This document shows, piece by piece, positions 1 to 7,453 of a stretch of 22,621 nucleotides of DNA (its first letter is position 1; each line of letters begins with the position of its first letter). Where the stretch lies: NCBI GenBank assembly GCA_041745535.1, contig JBGTIS010000196.1:1-22621 (forward strand). The letters run 5' to 3'. Below the pieces are notes generated by a model, which worked only from the letters and a program-made list of their open reading frames with translations, had not been told where the DNA came from and ran no database searches. This stretch comes from JBGTIS01 sp041745535. Lineage in GTDB: Bacteria > Bacteroidota > Bacteroidia > Cytophagales > Cyclobacteriaceae. The position numbers and the translations under genes were made by a program.

Positions 1-1463
1 TCAATGTTTTTTTGATCAAGCATCTTCTTATCGGCTTTTCTTCTCGGAGCAAGGTGATCGAATTCCCTAAAAGTGATAAAATTTATAAAAGTTTCTACCG
101 GATCAGGCGAAATATCTCCGCTGAGCTTTTTAAGAAGCCTAAATTGATTTCTGAAAGGATGATTAGTACCGGAAGGCAGCTGTGTAACAATGCGAGAGAG
201 CAGAAAATTTCCACTTCTTATAAGCCGGTAATTTTTCAGATACTGGTAATAGGCTGCATGGCGATTATAACCCCCAAACAGTTCATCGGCACCGGCACCG
301 GATAAAACTACTTTTACTGTTTTACCGGCTTCTTCAGAAAGTAGCCAGGTAAATAAGGCAGCACTATCGCCTACTGGCTGGTCTAATTGGTCCACTAATT
401 CCTCTATTTTATCCAGAATATTGGCCTTCACTGTTACTTCATAATGGATACTGCCGTATTGTTTAGCCGCTAGTTTCGCGTATTTACTATCCAGGGTATT
501 GAAACTCTTTCCCGCTTCTTTTCCAAAAATAGTAAATGAAGGTAGCGGTGGCATTCCGGCTTTGTGCAAAAGGGCCAGCAATAAGGTAGAATCCACACCC
601 CCACTGAGAAAAATGCCACAGGGCACATCAGCAATTAAATGTCCCAAAACAGACTGCGTGAGAAGCTCCTCTGTTTTTCGCAGCACCTCACTGTCAGGAA
701 GTGGGCGTTGCTTTTGTTCTATTGTACATTCAGGTTGCTGGAAACAGGCAGTAACAGGAGTCTGTTGTTCTTTCCGCAAAAGAAACTGCCCGGGTAAAAA
801 CTCTTTTATATGTTTATAAAAAGTTTCCGGAGCCTGGGCATATTTAAATCGCAGATAATGGTAAATCTGTTTTTCGTTCAGCTTCTTTTCTACCAAACCT
901 GACGACAAAATTCCGGTTATTTCTGATGATGCCAGCAGGTAATGCTCATCTTCGTAGTAAAATAAAGGTTTCATGCCATGAGCATCGCGGGCCAATACAA
1001 GGTTATTGGTTAAGGTATCGTACCAAATTAGGGCGAACATGCCTTTGAGTTGGGCAAGGGCCTTGTATCCTTCGCGAATCAGCAATTTCATTACCACTTC
1101 CGTATCAGAGTGGGTATTAAACGCTTCGCCCTTTTTCAACAGATCATTACGAAGTTCGTAGAAGTTATAAATAGCGCCATTGTAGGCCAAAGCATACCGG
1201 CCATTTTCCGCTGTAAAGGGCTGGTTGGCGGCATCTTCCAGACCTATGATTTTTAGCCGATTGCTACCCAGAAAAATCTGATGCACGGTTCCTTTTACAG
1301 ATAAAGCTGCCGAATGATCAGGCCCCCGATACAGGGTACTCTGCAACATGCCTCCCATAGGATGGTTTTCCCAACGTGCTGAAATACTCATAGCCACACC
1401 GGAACGCTCGGAAAGTGGGCTAAGTTGGAACTTTTTATCTACGATCAGGTGAATTCCACACAT
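1..1463 (-). CDS. asnB: Asparagine synthase (glutamine-hydrolysing), 3' end off the left edge
   Basis: This gene encodes a cytoplasmic enzyme that transfers ammonia from glutamine to aspartate at the cost of ATP. Reading the minus strand from the ATG at 1463 gives MCGIHLIVD, so the class II glutamine amidotransferase nucleophile Cys2 becomes N-terminal after Met removal. Further support is RGPD near residue 47, a YNGAIYN motif in the amidotransferase domain, ARDAHGMKPL at the usual ARD-G-KPL position, and the ATP-pyrophosphatase P-loop SGGVDS at residues 287-292 (about 588-605). The frame stays open to base 1, giving 487 residues; family members usually run to about 600-650, so the C-terminal part of the synthetase domain is missing. 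A role in cell-surface polysaccharide modification is possible for this family in Bacteroidota, but nothing here distinguishes that from asparagine biosynthesis. A Bacteroidota promoter box lies just upstream. Confidence 0.93.
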   Translation of the reverse strand, partial: MCGIHLIVDKKFQLSPLSERSGVAMSISARWENHPMGGMLQSTLYRGPDHSAALSVKGTVHQIFLGSNRLKIIGLEDAANQPFTAENGRYALAYNGAIYNFYELRNDLLKKGEAFNTHSDTEVVMKLLIREGYKALAQLKGMFALIWYDTLTNNLVLARDAHGMKPLFYYEDEHYLLASSEITGILSSGLVEKKLNEKQIYHYLRFKYAQAPETFYKHIKEFLPGQFLLRKEQQTPVTACFQQPECTIEQKQRPLPDSEVLRKTEELLTQSVLGHLIADVPCGIFLSGGVDSTLLLALLHKAGMPPLPSFTIFGKEAGKSFNTLDSKYAKLAAKQYGSIHYEVTVKANILDKIEELVDQLDQPVGDSAALFTWLLSEEAGKTVKVVLSGAGADELFGGYNRHAAYYQYLKNYRLIRSGNFLLSRIVTQLPSGTNHPFRNQFRLLKKLSGDISPDPVETFINFITFREFDHLAPRRKADKKMLDQKNI

Positions 1464-1485
1464 GGATAGGGTATAAGCAACTGTG

Positions 1486-1493
1486 CAAATATA
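1486..1493 (-). promoter_or_regulatory. Bacteroidota-type -7 promoter box for the asparagine synthase gene
   Basis: Read on the minus strand this is TATATTTG followed by CAC, an exact match to the Bacteroidota consensus TAnnTTTG. It lies 22 bases upstream of the ATG at 1463, which would give a leader of roughly 15 bases. About 20-25 bases further upstream only a weak TTG-like -33 element can be seen. The rest of the divergent spacer (1494-1739) shows no comparably clear promoter for the rightward GAF gene. Confidence 0.6.
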
Positions 1494-1739
1494 TTTCTTT
1501 CCGGCTATTATATTCAGTAAAGTTACTCCGACGGTTCTTCATGAAGTTATTAAATCTCCGCGAATATTTACAGCGCTAGTTTTTGTGATGAGCTTGTCCT
1601 GCCTTACTTTTGCCTTGGCGATCAACCTTAGAGACGGCCGGTTATATCACTTTTTTATGACAGAACCACCTCACTTAAGTTGGATATTCATCATAAGAAT
1701 TACGGAAAATATACTATTCACACAAAATAATAGCAAACC

Positions 1740-2234
1740 ATGAATACCAAAACTGAGCGCATCATTAAAAAAATTGAAAGCTGGAGCGGAAATGATTTTG
1801 ATTGGAACGACTTGCTTGCGGATACCCTAAACCTGTTTGATTGCGTAAGCGGAACCATTCACGTTTTGAATCCGGGTACCAACGTGTTAATGATCAAAGC
1901 CTACCAAGGAATGCCCGATCACCTTTTGCCCATCATATCGGAAGTGCCTGTTGGAAAAGGAATGGCAGGCATTGCTGCCCAAAGAAAAGAAGTGGTACAG
2001 GTGTGTAATTTGCAGACCGATGAATCGGGGGTAGTGAGGCCAGGTGCCAAAGATACCAAAGTAGAAGGGGCTATCACCTTGCCGCTTATTTGTAAAGATA
2101 CCTTGTATGGAACATTGGGAATAGCCAAATCAGTTCCTTATGAATTCTCTGATGCCGAGATCGAGGATTTGAAGAAAATCGGTGATGCCGTTTGTAAGAA
2201 AGGGTTGGTTGGCAACCGCCCTATGGCTAAATGA
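1740..2234 (+). CDS. Stand-alone GAF-domain protein
   Basis: This is a 164-residue soluble protein that is essentially one GAF domain (about residues 20-155). It shows the usual order: a helical start, the strand SGTIHVLNPGT (37-47), the segment VPVGKGMAGIAAQRKEVVQV (69-88), and the final strand pair ITLPLICKDTLYGTLGIAK (112-130) with a C-terminal helix starting FSDAEIEDL. GAF domains bind small ligands such as nucleotides, hemes or bilins. No output domain is attached, so it would act through a partner or as a small-molecule binding protein. The cysteine pattern does not match free-methionine-R-sulfoxide reductase, the enzymatic single-GAF family. It is divergent from asnB and convergent with the protease gene downstream, so it is probably monocistronic. 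The start is the ATG directly before NTKTER; no better in-frame start is apparent upstream. Confidence 0.8.
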   Translation: MNTKTERIIKKIESWSGNDFDWNDLLADTLNLFDCVSGTIHVLNPGTNVLMIKAYQGMPDHLLPIISEVPVGKGMAGIAAQRKEVVQVCNLQTDESGVVRPGAKDTKVEGAITLPLICKDTLYGTLGIAKSVPYEFSDAEIEDLKKIGDAVCKKGLVGNRPMAK

Positions 2235-2304
2235 GCTTAGCGATTATGATCCGGTTTTGGTGAAACGAAATTGATCAGAAAGCCAGCTCACAAAGGAAAA
2301 TAAA

Positions 2305-3717
2305 TTATAGGTTTCGTTTTTCCGATACCGGATTTTGCTCCTCTTCTGCCAAACGGACCCGCAATGAAGTACCCTCTTCATTTACTACCACAATAGGCGC
2401 ACCGCGGTTAATGTAATCGCCCCGGGTATAGGCATCGTATACCTCATCTTCAATCATGATTTTTCCACTGGGGCGAAGCACCGTATAGGCAGTTCCCTTT
2501 TTCCCTATATAAGACCCCTTCTTAAAGTTGGAAGTATAGCCTGCTTCCCGAGCCTGCGTGGTTTGTAGGGCCACTTTTTTAAAATATTTAGTATTGGTAA
2601 GCCGGACTCCGCCCAGAAACATCAGTACAATTCCGCCAAACAGTCCTGCCAGGGCAGATAAAGATGCTTTCAATAGTTCATTGATATCCACAAACGAAAA
2701 ATCAAACGCATCGTTATTCAGCATAATCAGAATAAGCGAACCTATGGTTAAAATCAGCCCGCTGACTCCCGCCAGACCAAAACCGGGTATGATAAAAACT
2801 TCTAAAGCCAGCAAAATAATACCCGCAAAAAAGGTAATGATTTCCCAGTTCTCTGCCAATCCGTTCAGGTAATAGGGCGTTAAATACAGCACCAAAGCGA
2901 TAATAGAAGCGATTAACGGAAATCCGATGCCGGGTGTTTGTAGTTCAAAGTAAATGCCTCCGATAATTATCAGAATCAGAATGCCGCTGATGAAGGGGTT
3001 AATAAAGAAAGAAATCACTTTTTCGGAAGTTCCCAATTCAAATTCAGTTAATGTATAGTCAGTGATGTTATTCCTTTCCAGTACTTCCTCGATGGAATTT
3101 ACCTGAGCTTCGCAGAAATTGTATTCGATGGCTTCGGAAGTAGAAAAAGTAATTACCTCTCCTTTTTTGGTAATTCCTTCTATTTCCAGGTCTTCATCTA
3201 CCATTGCTTCGGCTATCTTAGGATTTCTGCCTTTTGCTTCAGCAGTAGAGCGCATAATTGATCGCATGTATGACTGATACTTGTCGGGCGCGGCCTCGCC
3301 ACTTCCACCCATTACTACAGTAGCCGCTCCGATACTGGCACCTGGCGCCATGTAAATGCTATCGCAGGCAATAGAAATCAGGGCGCCGGCAGACGCGGCA
3401 TCTTTATTAATAAAAACTAATACAGGCTTTTTATATTCCAGAATTCTAGTTCTGATCTCATCGGCATCGGTTACAGCGCCCCCGTAGGTATCCATATCAA
3501 TTACCAGGTAATCGACCCCTATTTCATCTGCCTGTTCAAAAGCCAGGGAAACATACCGATTCATGCGCGGATCAATCACATCCCGAATTTTTATTACCAT
3601 TACCTGTGTCGTTGAATCTTCCGTTTGGGCATGGGCGCACCATCCGGTTGCCAACAATAGTAAAGCCACATAAATTACTTTCTTATAATTATTCCGATAA
3701 ATTTGCACCATACCCAT
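2305..3717 (-). CDS. NfeD-family membrane-bound serine protease (ClpP/SppA class)
   Basis: This 470-residue protein has the layout of long NfeD proteins. It starts with a signal sequence (hydrophobic 14-27, cleavage near AHA-Q31). A ClpP-like protease domain (about 37-220) follows, with TYGGAV (78-83) and the nucleophile in AASAGA (Ser109); Lys146 in DKYQSY is a plausible partner of the Ser-Lys dyad. Four or five membrane segments lie at about 242-372. A C-terminal OB-fold (about 400-457) carries LRPSGKIMIEDEVYDAY. By family knowledge such proteins cut membrane-associated substrates, often near stomatin-like proteins, but no stomatin gene is next to it here. Two ATG codons lie close together (MGM); the first is used here, and the second at residue 3 would change nothing functional. 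It is convergent with the GAF gene (70-bp gap) and divergent from the next gene (68 bp). Confidence 0.9.
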   Translation of the reverse strand: MGMVQIYRNNYKKVIYVALLLLATGWCAHAQTEDSTTQVMVIKIRDVIDPRMNRYVSLAFEQADEIGVDYLVIDMDTYGGAVTDADEIRTRILEYKKPVLVFINKDAASAGALISIACDSIYMAPGASIGAATVVMGGSGEAAPDKYQSYMRSIMRSTAEAKGRNPKIAEAMVDEDLEIEGITKKGEVITFSTSEAIEYNFCEAQVNSIEEVLERNNITDYTLTEFELGTSEKVISFFINPFISGILILIIIGGIYFELQTPGIGFPLIASIIALVLYLTPYYLNGLAENWEIITFFAGIILLALEVFIIPGFGLAGVSGLILTIGSLILIMLNNDAFDFSFVDINELLKASLSALAGLFGGIVLMFLGGVRLTNTKYFKKVALQTTQAREAGYTSNFKKGSYIGKKGTAYTVLRPSGKIMIEDEVYDAYTRGDYINRGAPIVVVNEEGTSLRVRLAEEEQNPVSEKRNL

Positions 3718-3785
3718 AATTCAGTCGTTAACCCGTACAATTAAAAAAACTAAGAAACTAAGCCTGTACTAAATATACTATTACC

Positions 3786-4598
3786 TTGTTAAAAAAGTTG
3801 AAGAACGTATTTACTTTTTCGTTTGATAACCCGGTGTGGAAACTTATTCCTGCTCGAAATGGTAAAGCTATCGCATTGGAAATAAGAAACCAAGATAGCT
3901 TTGAGGTAAGATATGCCAGCATTGATCTGGTGCGTTACCAACTGATTTTTGATGACCTTACTTTTGAAGATAGCTGGTGGACCAGTATTTTTTTACTGCA
4001 TGGTAACCTGCTGGTTTTTTATGCTTATCCTGACTCTCAAAATCCTGAAGTAAAAAAATTTTTTGCCGTAGATCTGCCTACCCGGAAAATTATATGGCAA
4101 TCTGATTCGTTTGTAGTAGTAGATGCCGCTGAAGGAAAACTGTATGGCTATACCAGGCATGGTGATGTAAAGGACTTTCAGGAAATAGATATTTATAAAA
4201 ATACTGCCAAAGCCATTTCTGAAGAAAGTATACTAGTAACAGCAAACAAAAGGGATATAACTGTGAAACATGAACAGATAGCTTATCCTTTTTTATATGC
4301 GGAGGATAGCCCGCATTTCCCGGTAGTTTTTAACTACATTGCCCAAAATCTGCATGTGCACCCTGTAAAAGGTTGTGAATATTTGGAGTTCCGGCATTAT
4401 ATTATTATTTCTTACTACTTTTACGAGAGTAAAAATCTGGTAAACTATCTGTTGATTATTGATAAAAACGGCACCCTGCTTCATCATGAAAAAATAAATG
4501 AATGTCTTTCTGGAATAGGCTCCGACACATTTTTTATCATCAACCAACAACTTATTTTTATAAAAGAAAAAAATCAGATTGTGAGCTATGAATTATAG
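3786..4598 (+). CDS. DUF4905-like protein of unknown function, TTG start
   Basis: This 270-residue protein appears soluble, with no signal peptide or long hydrophobic stretch. It is rich in aromatic beta-strand segments such as NPVWKLIPARNGKAIALEIRN (15-35) and LPTRKIIWQSDSF. Repeated short strand-turn-strand units suggest a propeller-like or beta-sandwich fold. It resembles proteins labelled DUF4905 in Cytophagales; this is recognition by pattern and memory, not by search. The start is TTG: the frame is closed by a stop at 3759-3761, and no methionine codon occurs anywhere in the frame, so a non-ATG start is forced. The last 11 bases overlap the next gene, implying translational coupling to the LysM protein. 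The function is unknown; the context suggests an envelope-related role. Confidence 0.75.
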   Translation: MLKKLKNVFTFSFDNPVWKLIPARNGKAIALEIRNQDSFEVRYASIDLVRYQLIFDDLTFEDSWWTSIFLLHGNLLVFYAYPDSQNPEVKKFFAVDLPTRKIIWQSDSFVVVDAAEGKLYGYTRHGDVKDFQEIDIYKNTAKAISEESILVTANKRDITVKHEQIAYPFLYAEDSPHFPVVFNYIAQNLHVHPVKGCEYLEFRHYIIISYYFYESKNLVNYLLIIDKNGTLLHHEKINECLSGIGSDTFFIINQQLIFIKEKNQIVSYEL

Positions 4599-5685
4599 AA
4601 CTTTTTGGTTAACTCTTTTCGCGCTGTTACTAATTGGCACTACCAGTTTGGCCTATGTTTATCAAAGCGATTCTGTGGGTTTCGAGCGTAAAGACGGAAA
4701 GATTTTAGTTTTACATAAATTATCAGCTGGGGAAACCTTATTTTCTTTGTCAAAACAGTATGGGTCAACCGTTGAAGAAATTATCAGTAGCAATCAGGGC
4801 ATGGCCATCCATCAGTTAGCCATAGGCGATACCCTCAGAATTCCCCTTTCCCCTCAGGTAATACAGCCTGCCAATACCAATGTAATCGCTGTTCATGTAG
4901 TTAATAAATCAGAAACTTTGTACAGTATAGCCAGAAAGTATGAAGTAGACGTTCAACAAATAAAATCATGGAATCATTTGGGCAATACCCCACTGTCTAT
5001 CGGGCAGAAGCTCATTATTTATGATGAGAAACCTGAAATACCCGAATCTGAAAATGCCCCTCCCCCCGATAACACGTTACAGGTTCATGTGGTAAGGCAG
5101 GGAGAAACCCTGTATTCCGTTTCTAAAGACTATCAGGTAACGGTAGATCAGCTTATTGAATGGAATCAGTTGCAAAGCAATGGCATTAGTCTCGGCCAGA
5201 AACTGATTGTAAGCCAACCTGATCAATTAGCACAACCTAAAGACACTTCAGAAGTGGTGCAGCCTGGCATTGATAGTGCGATTTCACCTATCAATAAAGA
5301 AACCCAACCTGATGCGCCTGTAAAAAATACTGAAATTAAAGAGATAGAAGAAAAGGAAGAAAGGAAAGAAGTAAAAACCATCAGGGATGAAGAAAAGAAA
5401 GACCACGAAAGTTACAAAAAGTTTACCCAAACCGGCTTTGCTTCTCCCATTACCGGCTTAACCGATACAAAAAAGTATCTCGCTTTGCACCGTACGGCTC
5501 CTATAGGTACTATTATGCAGGTTCGTAACGAAATGAGTAATCTTAGCGTATTTGTAAGAGTGATAGGCAAACTGCCTGATACGGGAATAAATGATAAATT
5601 AACCATACGCATTACCCAGGCTGCTTATGAAAGTCTGGGAGGACTCAACGAGCGTATTCCTGTAGAAATTTCGTATATACCCTGA
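4588..5685 (+). CDS. Triple-LysM protein with C-terminal RlpA-like double-psi barrel
   Basis: This 365-residue exported protein probably binds peptidoglycan. An N-terminal hydrophobic segment (6-23) acts as a signal or anchor. Three LysM domains follow at about 42-86, 102-145 and 165-208, each with the GETLFSLSKQY / SETLYSIARKY / GETLYSVSKDY signature and a closing IGQKL-type motif. A charged Glu/Lys linker covers about 244-275. The C-terminal domain (282-363) matches the RlpA/double-psi beta-barrel fold: LALHRTAPIGTIMQVRN (298-314), VFVRVIG and LTIRITQAAYESLG. The segment that carries the catalytic Glu in RlpA lytic transglycosylases is absent, and the usual DRGP motif reads IGKLPD, so enzymatic activity is doubtful. 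It overlaps the preceding gene by 11 bp and lies 40 bp before the next gene. Confidence 0.85.
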   Translation: MNYRTFWLTLFALLLIGTTSLAYVYQSDSVGFERKDGKILVLHKLSAGETLFSLSKQYGSTVEEIISSNQGMAIHQLAIGDTLRIPLSPQVIQPANTNVIAVHVVNKSETLYSIARKYEVDVQQIKSWNHLGNTPLSIGQKLIIYDEKPEIPESENAPPPDNTLQVHVVRQGETLYSVSKDYQVTVDQLIEWNQLQSNGISLGQKLIVSQPDQLAQPKDTSEVVQPGIDSAISPINKETQPDAPVKNTEIKEIEEKEERKEVKTIRDEEKKDHESYKKFTQTGFASPITGLTDTKKYLALHRTAPIGTIMQVRNEMSNLSVFVRVIGKLPDTGINDKLTIRITQAAYESLGGLNERIPVEISYIP

Positions 5686-5725
5686 AGCCAGGCTTTGTTA
5701 CCTGTTGCGGATTATATTGTAACCT

Positions 5726-6319
5726 ATGTCAACACCTCATGATTCTACGGAAGATAAATCTTTTCTAAAAACACTTTGGAATGTGGCATTTATCATTTTT
5801 TATCCAATCATTACTTTATTTTCTCTGATATTTACCGGAATCATTTTTGTATTTTCCGCGCTTTCGCGGTTGTTAACTAAATTTTCTAATGAAGAAGAAG
5901 TTGCCACAACAAAGAAACCTGTTTGGGAAAAATTTACGGAGGCTGGAAAATATAAGTTGGACACCCTGTTTATTGAGGAAATCATGTTTGGGCCTGCCTA
6001 TTATCAGTTAAGATCACGACCCAATGCGCCTGAACTTTTGCAATACTATTTTGGTGATTTTAAATACCCATGCTTCAATGGTGTTTTATTGCAAAAATGG
6101 AATACTACCGTGCCCAAAGATCTGCCTAATTTTGAATTAATGTATTTTAATGGAGAAACAGGTGTTTTACAGTCTGTGGCCCAAATAAATGCTTTTACCT
6201 GGCAGGTAGTACCCAAAGACGACGCCGTTGAAATTGCATGGCTTACCGGTACCGAAAGTAACAGCCTGCTCGTTACAAAGGAAAAGTTGCTGGAAAAAGA
6301 GAAAGGTTTACCACATTAA
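5726..6319 (+). CDS. Small membrane-anchored protein of unknown function
   Basis: I do not recognise this 197-residue protein. It has a short hydrophilic N-terminus, one long or two closely spaced hydrophobic segments at about 18-46 (AFIIFYPIITLFSL and GIIFVFSALS), and a soluble remainder of about 145 residues beginning with a charged stretch (FSNEEEVATTKKP). The soluble part has mixed alpha/beta character with several aromatic residues (EEIMFGPAYYQL; FGDFKYPCFNG). No signal-peptidase site is evident, so the soluble part is probably membrane-tethered. The stop codon shares bases with the next start (TAATG), which indicates translational coupling with the TIGR02757 gene. A link to peptidoglycan or envelope work comes only from the LysM gene upstream. 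Confidence 0.75.
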   Translation: MSTPHDSTEDKSFLKTLWNVAFIIFYPIITLFSLIFTGIIFVFSALSRLLTKFSNEEEVATTKKPVWEKFTEAGKYKLDTLFIEEIMFGPAYYQLRSRPNAPELLQYYFGDFKYPCFNGVLLQKWNTTVPKDLPNFELMYFNGETGVLQSVAQINAFTWQVVPKDDAVEIAWLTGTESNSLLVTKEKLLEKEKGLPH

Positions 6320-7098
6320 TGGCAAAAAATAGTATTTCCCTCAAAAGCTTTCTGGATAAAAAAGTTGATCAATATAACAATAAGAATTTTATTGAAAACG
6401 ATCCGATTCAGATTCCCCACCGCTTTAACATAAAACAGGATATTGAGATTGCGGGTTTTTTTGCGGCAGTCCTCGCTTGGGGACAGCGGAAAACCATTAT
6501 CAATAAGTGTAAAGAACTTTTTATGCTCATGGACAATGCACCTTACGATTTTATAGTAAATCATAAAGATAGTGACCTAAAAAAATTTCTTGCATTCAAG
6601 CATCGCACGTTTAATGCAACTGATACATTATATTTCATATATTTTTTCAAAAATTTTTATCAAAATCACGATTCTCTGGAAGAAGCTTTTGTTGATTATG
6701 CTGCCGAAAGTAGTGAGAATATAACAAATGGACTTATTGGTTTTCATCATTTATTTTGTGGTTTACCCGAGTTTCCGGGGCGAACCCGGAAGCATATAGC
6801 CACACCGGAACGAAATTCCGCCTGCAAAAGACTCAATATGTTCCTGCGTTGGATGGTTCGGAAAGACGACAAGGGCGTGGATTTTGGCATTTGGTCGCGC
6901 ATACATCCCTGTCAGTTAATTTGCCCATGCGACGTTCATGTGGATCGGGTAAGTCGAAAATTAGGACTAATTACACACAAGCAAACTAATTGGCAAGCCG
7001 CGCTTGAATTAACCAATAACTTACGTCAGTTCGATCCGGAGGATCCGGTAAAATACGATTTTGCTTTATTTGGATTAGGCTTAGAAAAGTTTGTCTGA
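6319..7098 (+). CDS. TIGR02757 / DUF2400 family protein, possible HhH-GPD-like fold
   Basis: This 259-residue cytoplasmic protein is close to the usual family length. The family hallmarks are visible: FFAAVLAWGQRKTI near residues 47-60, HIATPERNSACKRLNMFLRW (159-178) followed by a MVRKDD stretch, CPCDVHVDRVSRKLGL (202-217), and the closing DPVKYDFALFGLGLEKF. The family is uncharacterised. The segment CDVHVDRVSRKLGL resembles the VDVH-type motif around the catalytic Asp of HhH-GPD DNA glycosylases (OGG1, Nth), and SACKRLNMFL resembles the helix bearing their catalytic Lys. If that is right, Lys170 and Asp205 would be the pair, but this is inference from local similarity. It is translationally coupled to the upstream membrane-protein gene (TAATG) and is the last gene of this block before a long spacer. 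Confidence 0.85.
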   Translation: MAKNSISLKSFLDKKVDQYNNKNFIENDPIQIPHRFNIKQDIEIAGFFAAVLAWGQRKTIINKCKELFMLMDNAPYDFIVNHKDSDLKKFLAFKHRTFNATDTLYFIYFFKNFYQNHDSLEEAFVDYAAESSENITNGLIGFHHLFCGLPEFPGRTRKHIATPERNSACKRLNMFLRWMVRKDDKGVDFGIWSRIHPCQLICPCDVHVDRVSRKLGLITHKQTNWQAALELTNNLRQFDPEDPVKYDFALFGLGLEKFV

Positions 7099-7192
7099 CC
7101 GATTTAAGCACTTTTAGATCACCCATTCCGATCGCTTTTTTAATATCACATACAGACCTTTTTTTTATTATCTTATACTTCAAATACAGTAC

Positions 7193-7222
7193 ATTTTCAA
7201 TCCTATACGAAAAATTGAAAAT
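7193..7222. repeat. Inverted repeat, 9-bp arms
   Basis: ATTTTCAAT at 7193-7201 is mirrored exactly by ATTGAAAAT at 7214-7222, with a 12-base centre. The arms are AT-rich, so as RNA the hairpin would be weak. A short T run (TGTTTTTTT) occurs only about 15 bases later, so a classical terminator is unlikely. A protein-binding operator is an alternative. Confidence 0.5.
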
Positions 7223-7371
7223 CTGTCAATATTTTAGTGTTTTTTTAAAATATTATAGGGTTTTTTCTGATTTACAATTAAAAAATAAATTTATTCTTAA
7301 AAATTATTGGTATCCAGTTGAATTGTATTTTTTCCTTACATCTATTTCAAACAGCTTTTTTTTAAAGTGTA

Positions 7372-7423
7372 TTTGAAAATTACCTCTCACCAATTTCATA
7401 TTATTAATTAGTGTATTTTCAAA
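7372..7423. repeat. Inverted repeat, 9-bp arms, just upstream of the transporter-like gene
   Basis: TTTGAAAAT at 7372-7380 is mirrored by ATTTTCAAA at 7415-7423, separated by 34 bases, about 30 bases before the GTG start. It shares the core TTGAAAAT with the inverted repeat at 7193-7222. The position fits an operator or a promoter-proximal site. The simple composition means chance occurrence cannot be excluded. Confidence 0.4.
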
Positions 7424-7453
7424 GGTTAAATTTTTAAGGAAAATCATTTTTTT

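Larger units (their letters stand above)
7099..7453 (+). other. Gene-free AT-rich spacer
   Basis: These 355 bases carry no convincing reading frame. They are strongly AT-rich, with long T and A runs, and separate the TIGR02757 gene from the GTG-started transporter-like gene. The main structure is four copies of the octamer TTGAAAAT or its complement ATTTTCAA, arranged as two inverted pairs (listed separately). No exact TAnnTTTG box was found on the plus strand, so the promoter of the downstream gene is not identified. There is no GC-rich terminator hairpin. Confidence 0.7.

Noticed and set aside
12..1256. Plus-strand frames opposite the asparagine synthase (12-305, 499-819, 1050-1256)
   Set aside because: They are antisense to a well-supported gene with catalytic motifs throughout; shadows of its codon use.
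1483..1743. 86-codon plus-strand frame (GTG start) that ends in an ATGA overlap with the GAF gene start
   Set aside because: Its start lies within the asparagine synthase promoter box, the protein shows no family likeness, and the spacer position explains the open frame; likely chance.
2235..2304. Possible bidirectional terminator between the convergent GAF and protease genes
   Set aside because: The short GAGCT/AGCTC match is about 50 bases apart with no GC-rich stem and no T tract; not supportable.
6756..6989. 77-codon plus-strand frame within the TIGR02757 gene
   Set aside because: It overlaps the motif-bearing part of the family protein in another frame; composition is typical of a shadow frame.
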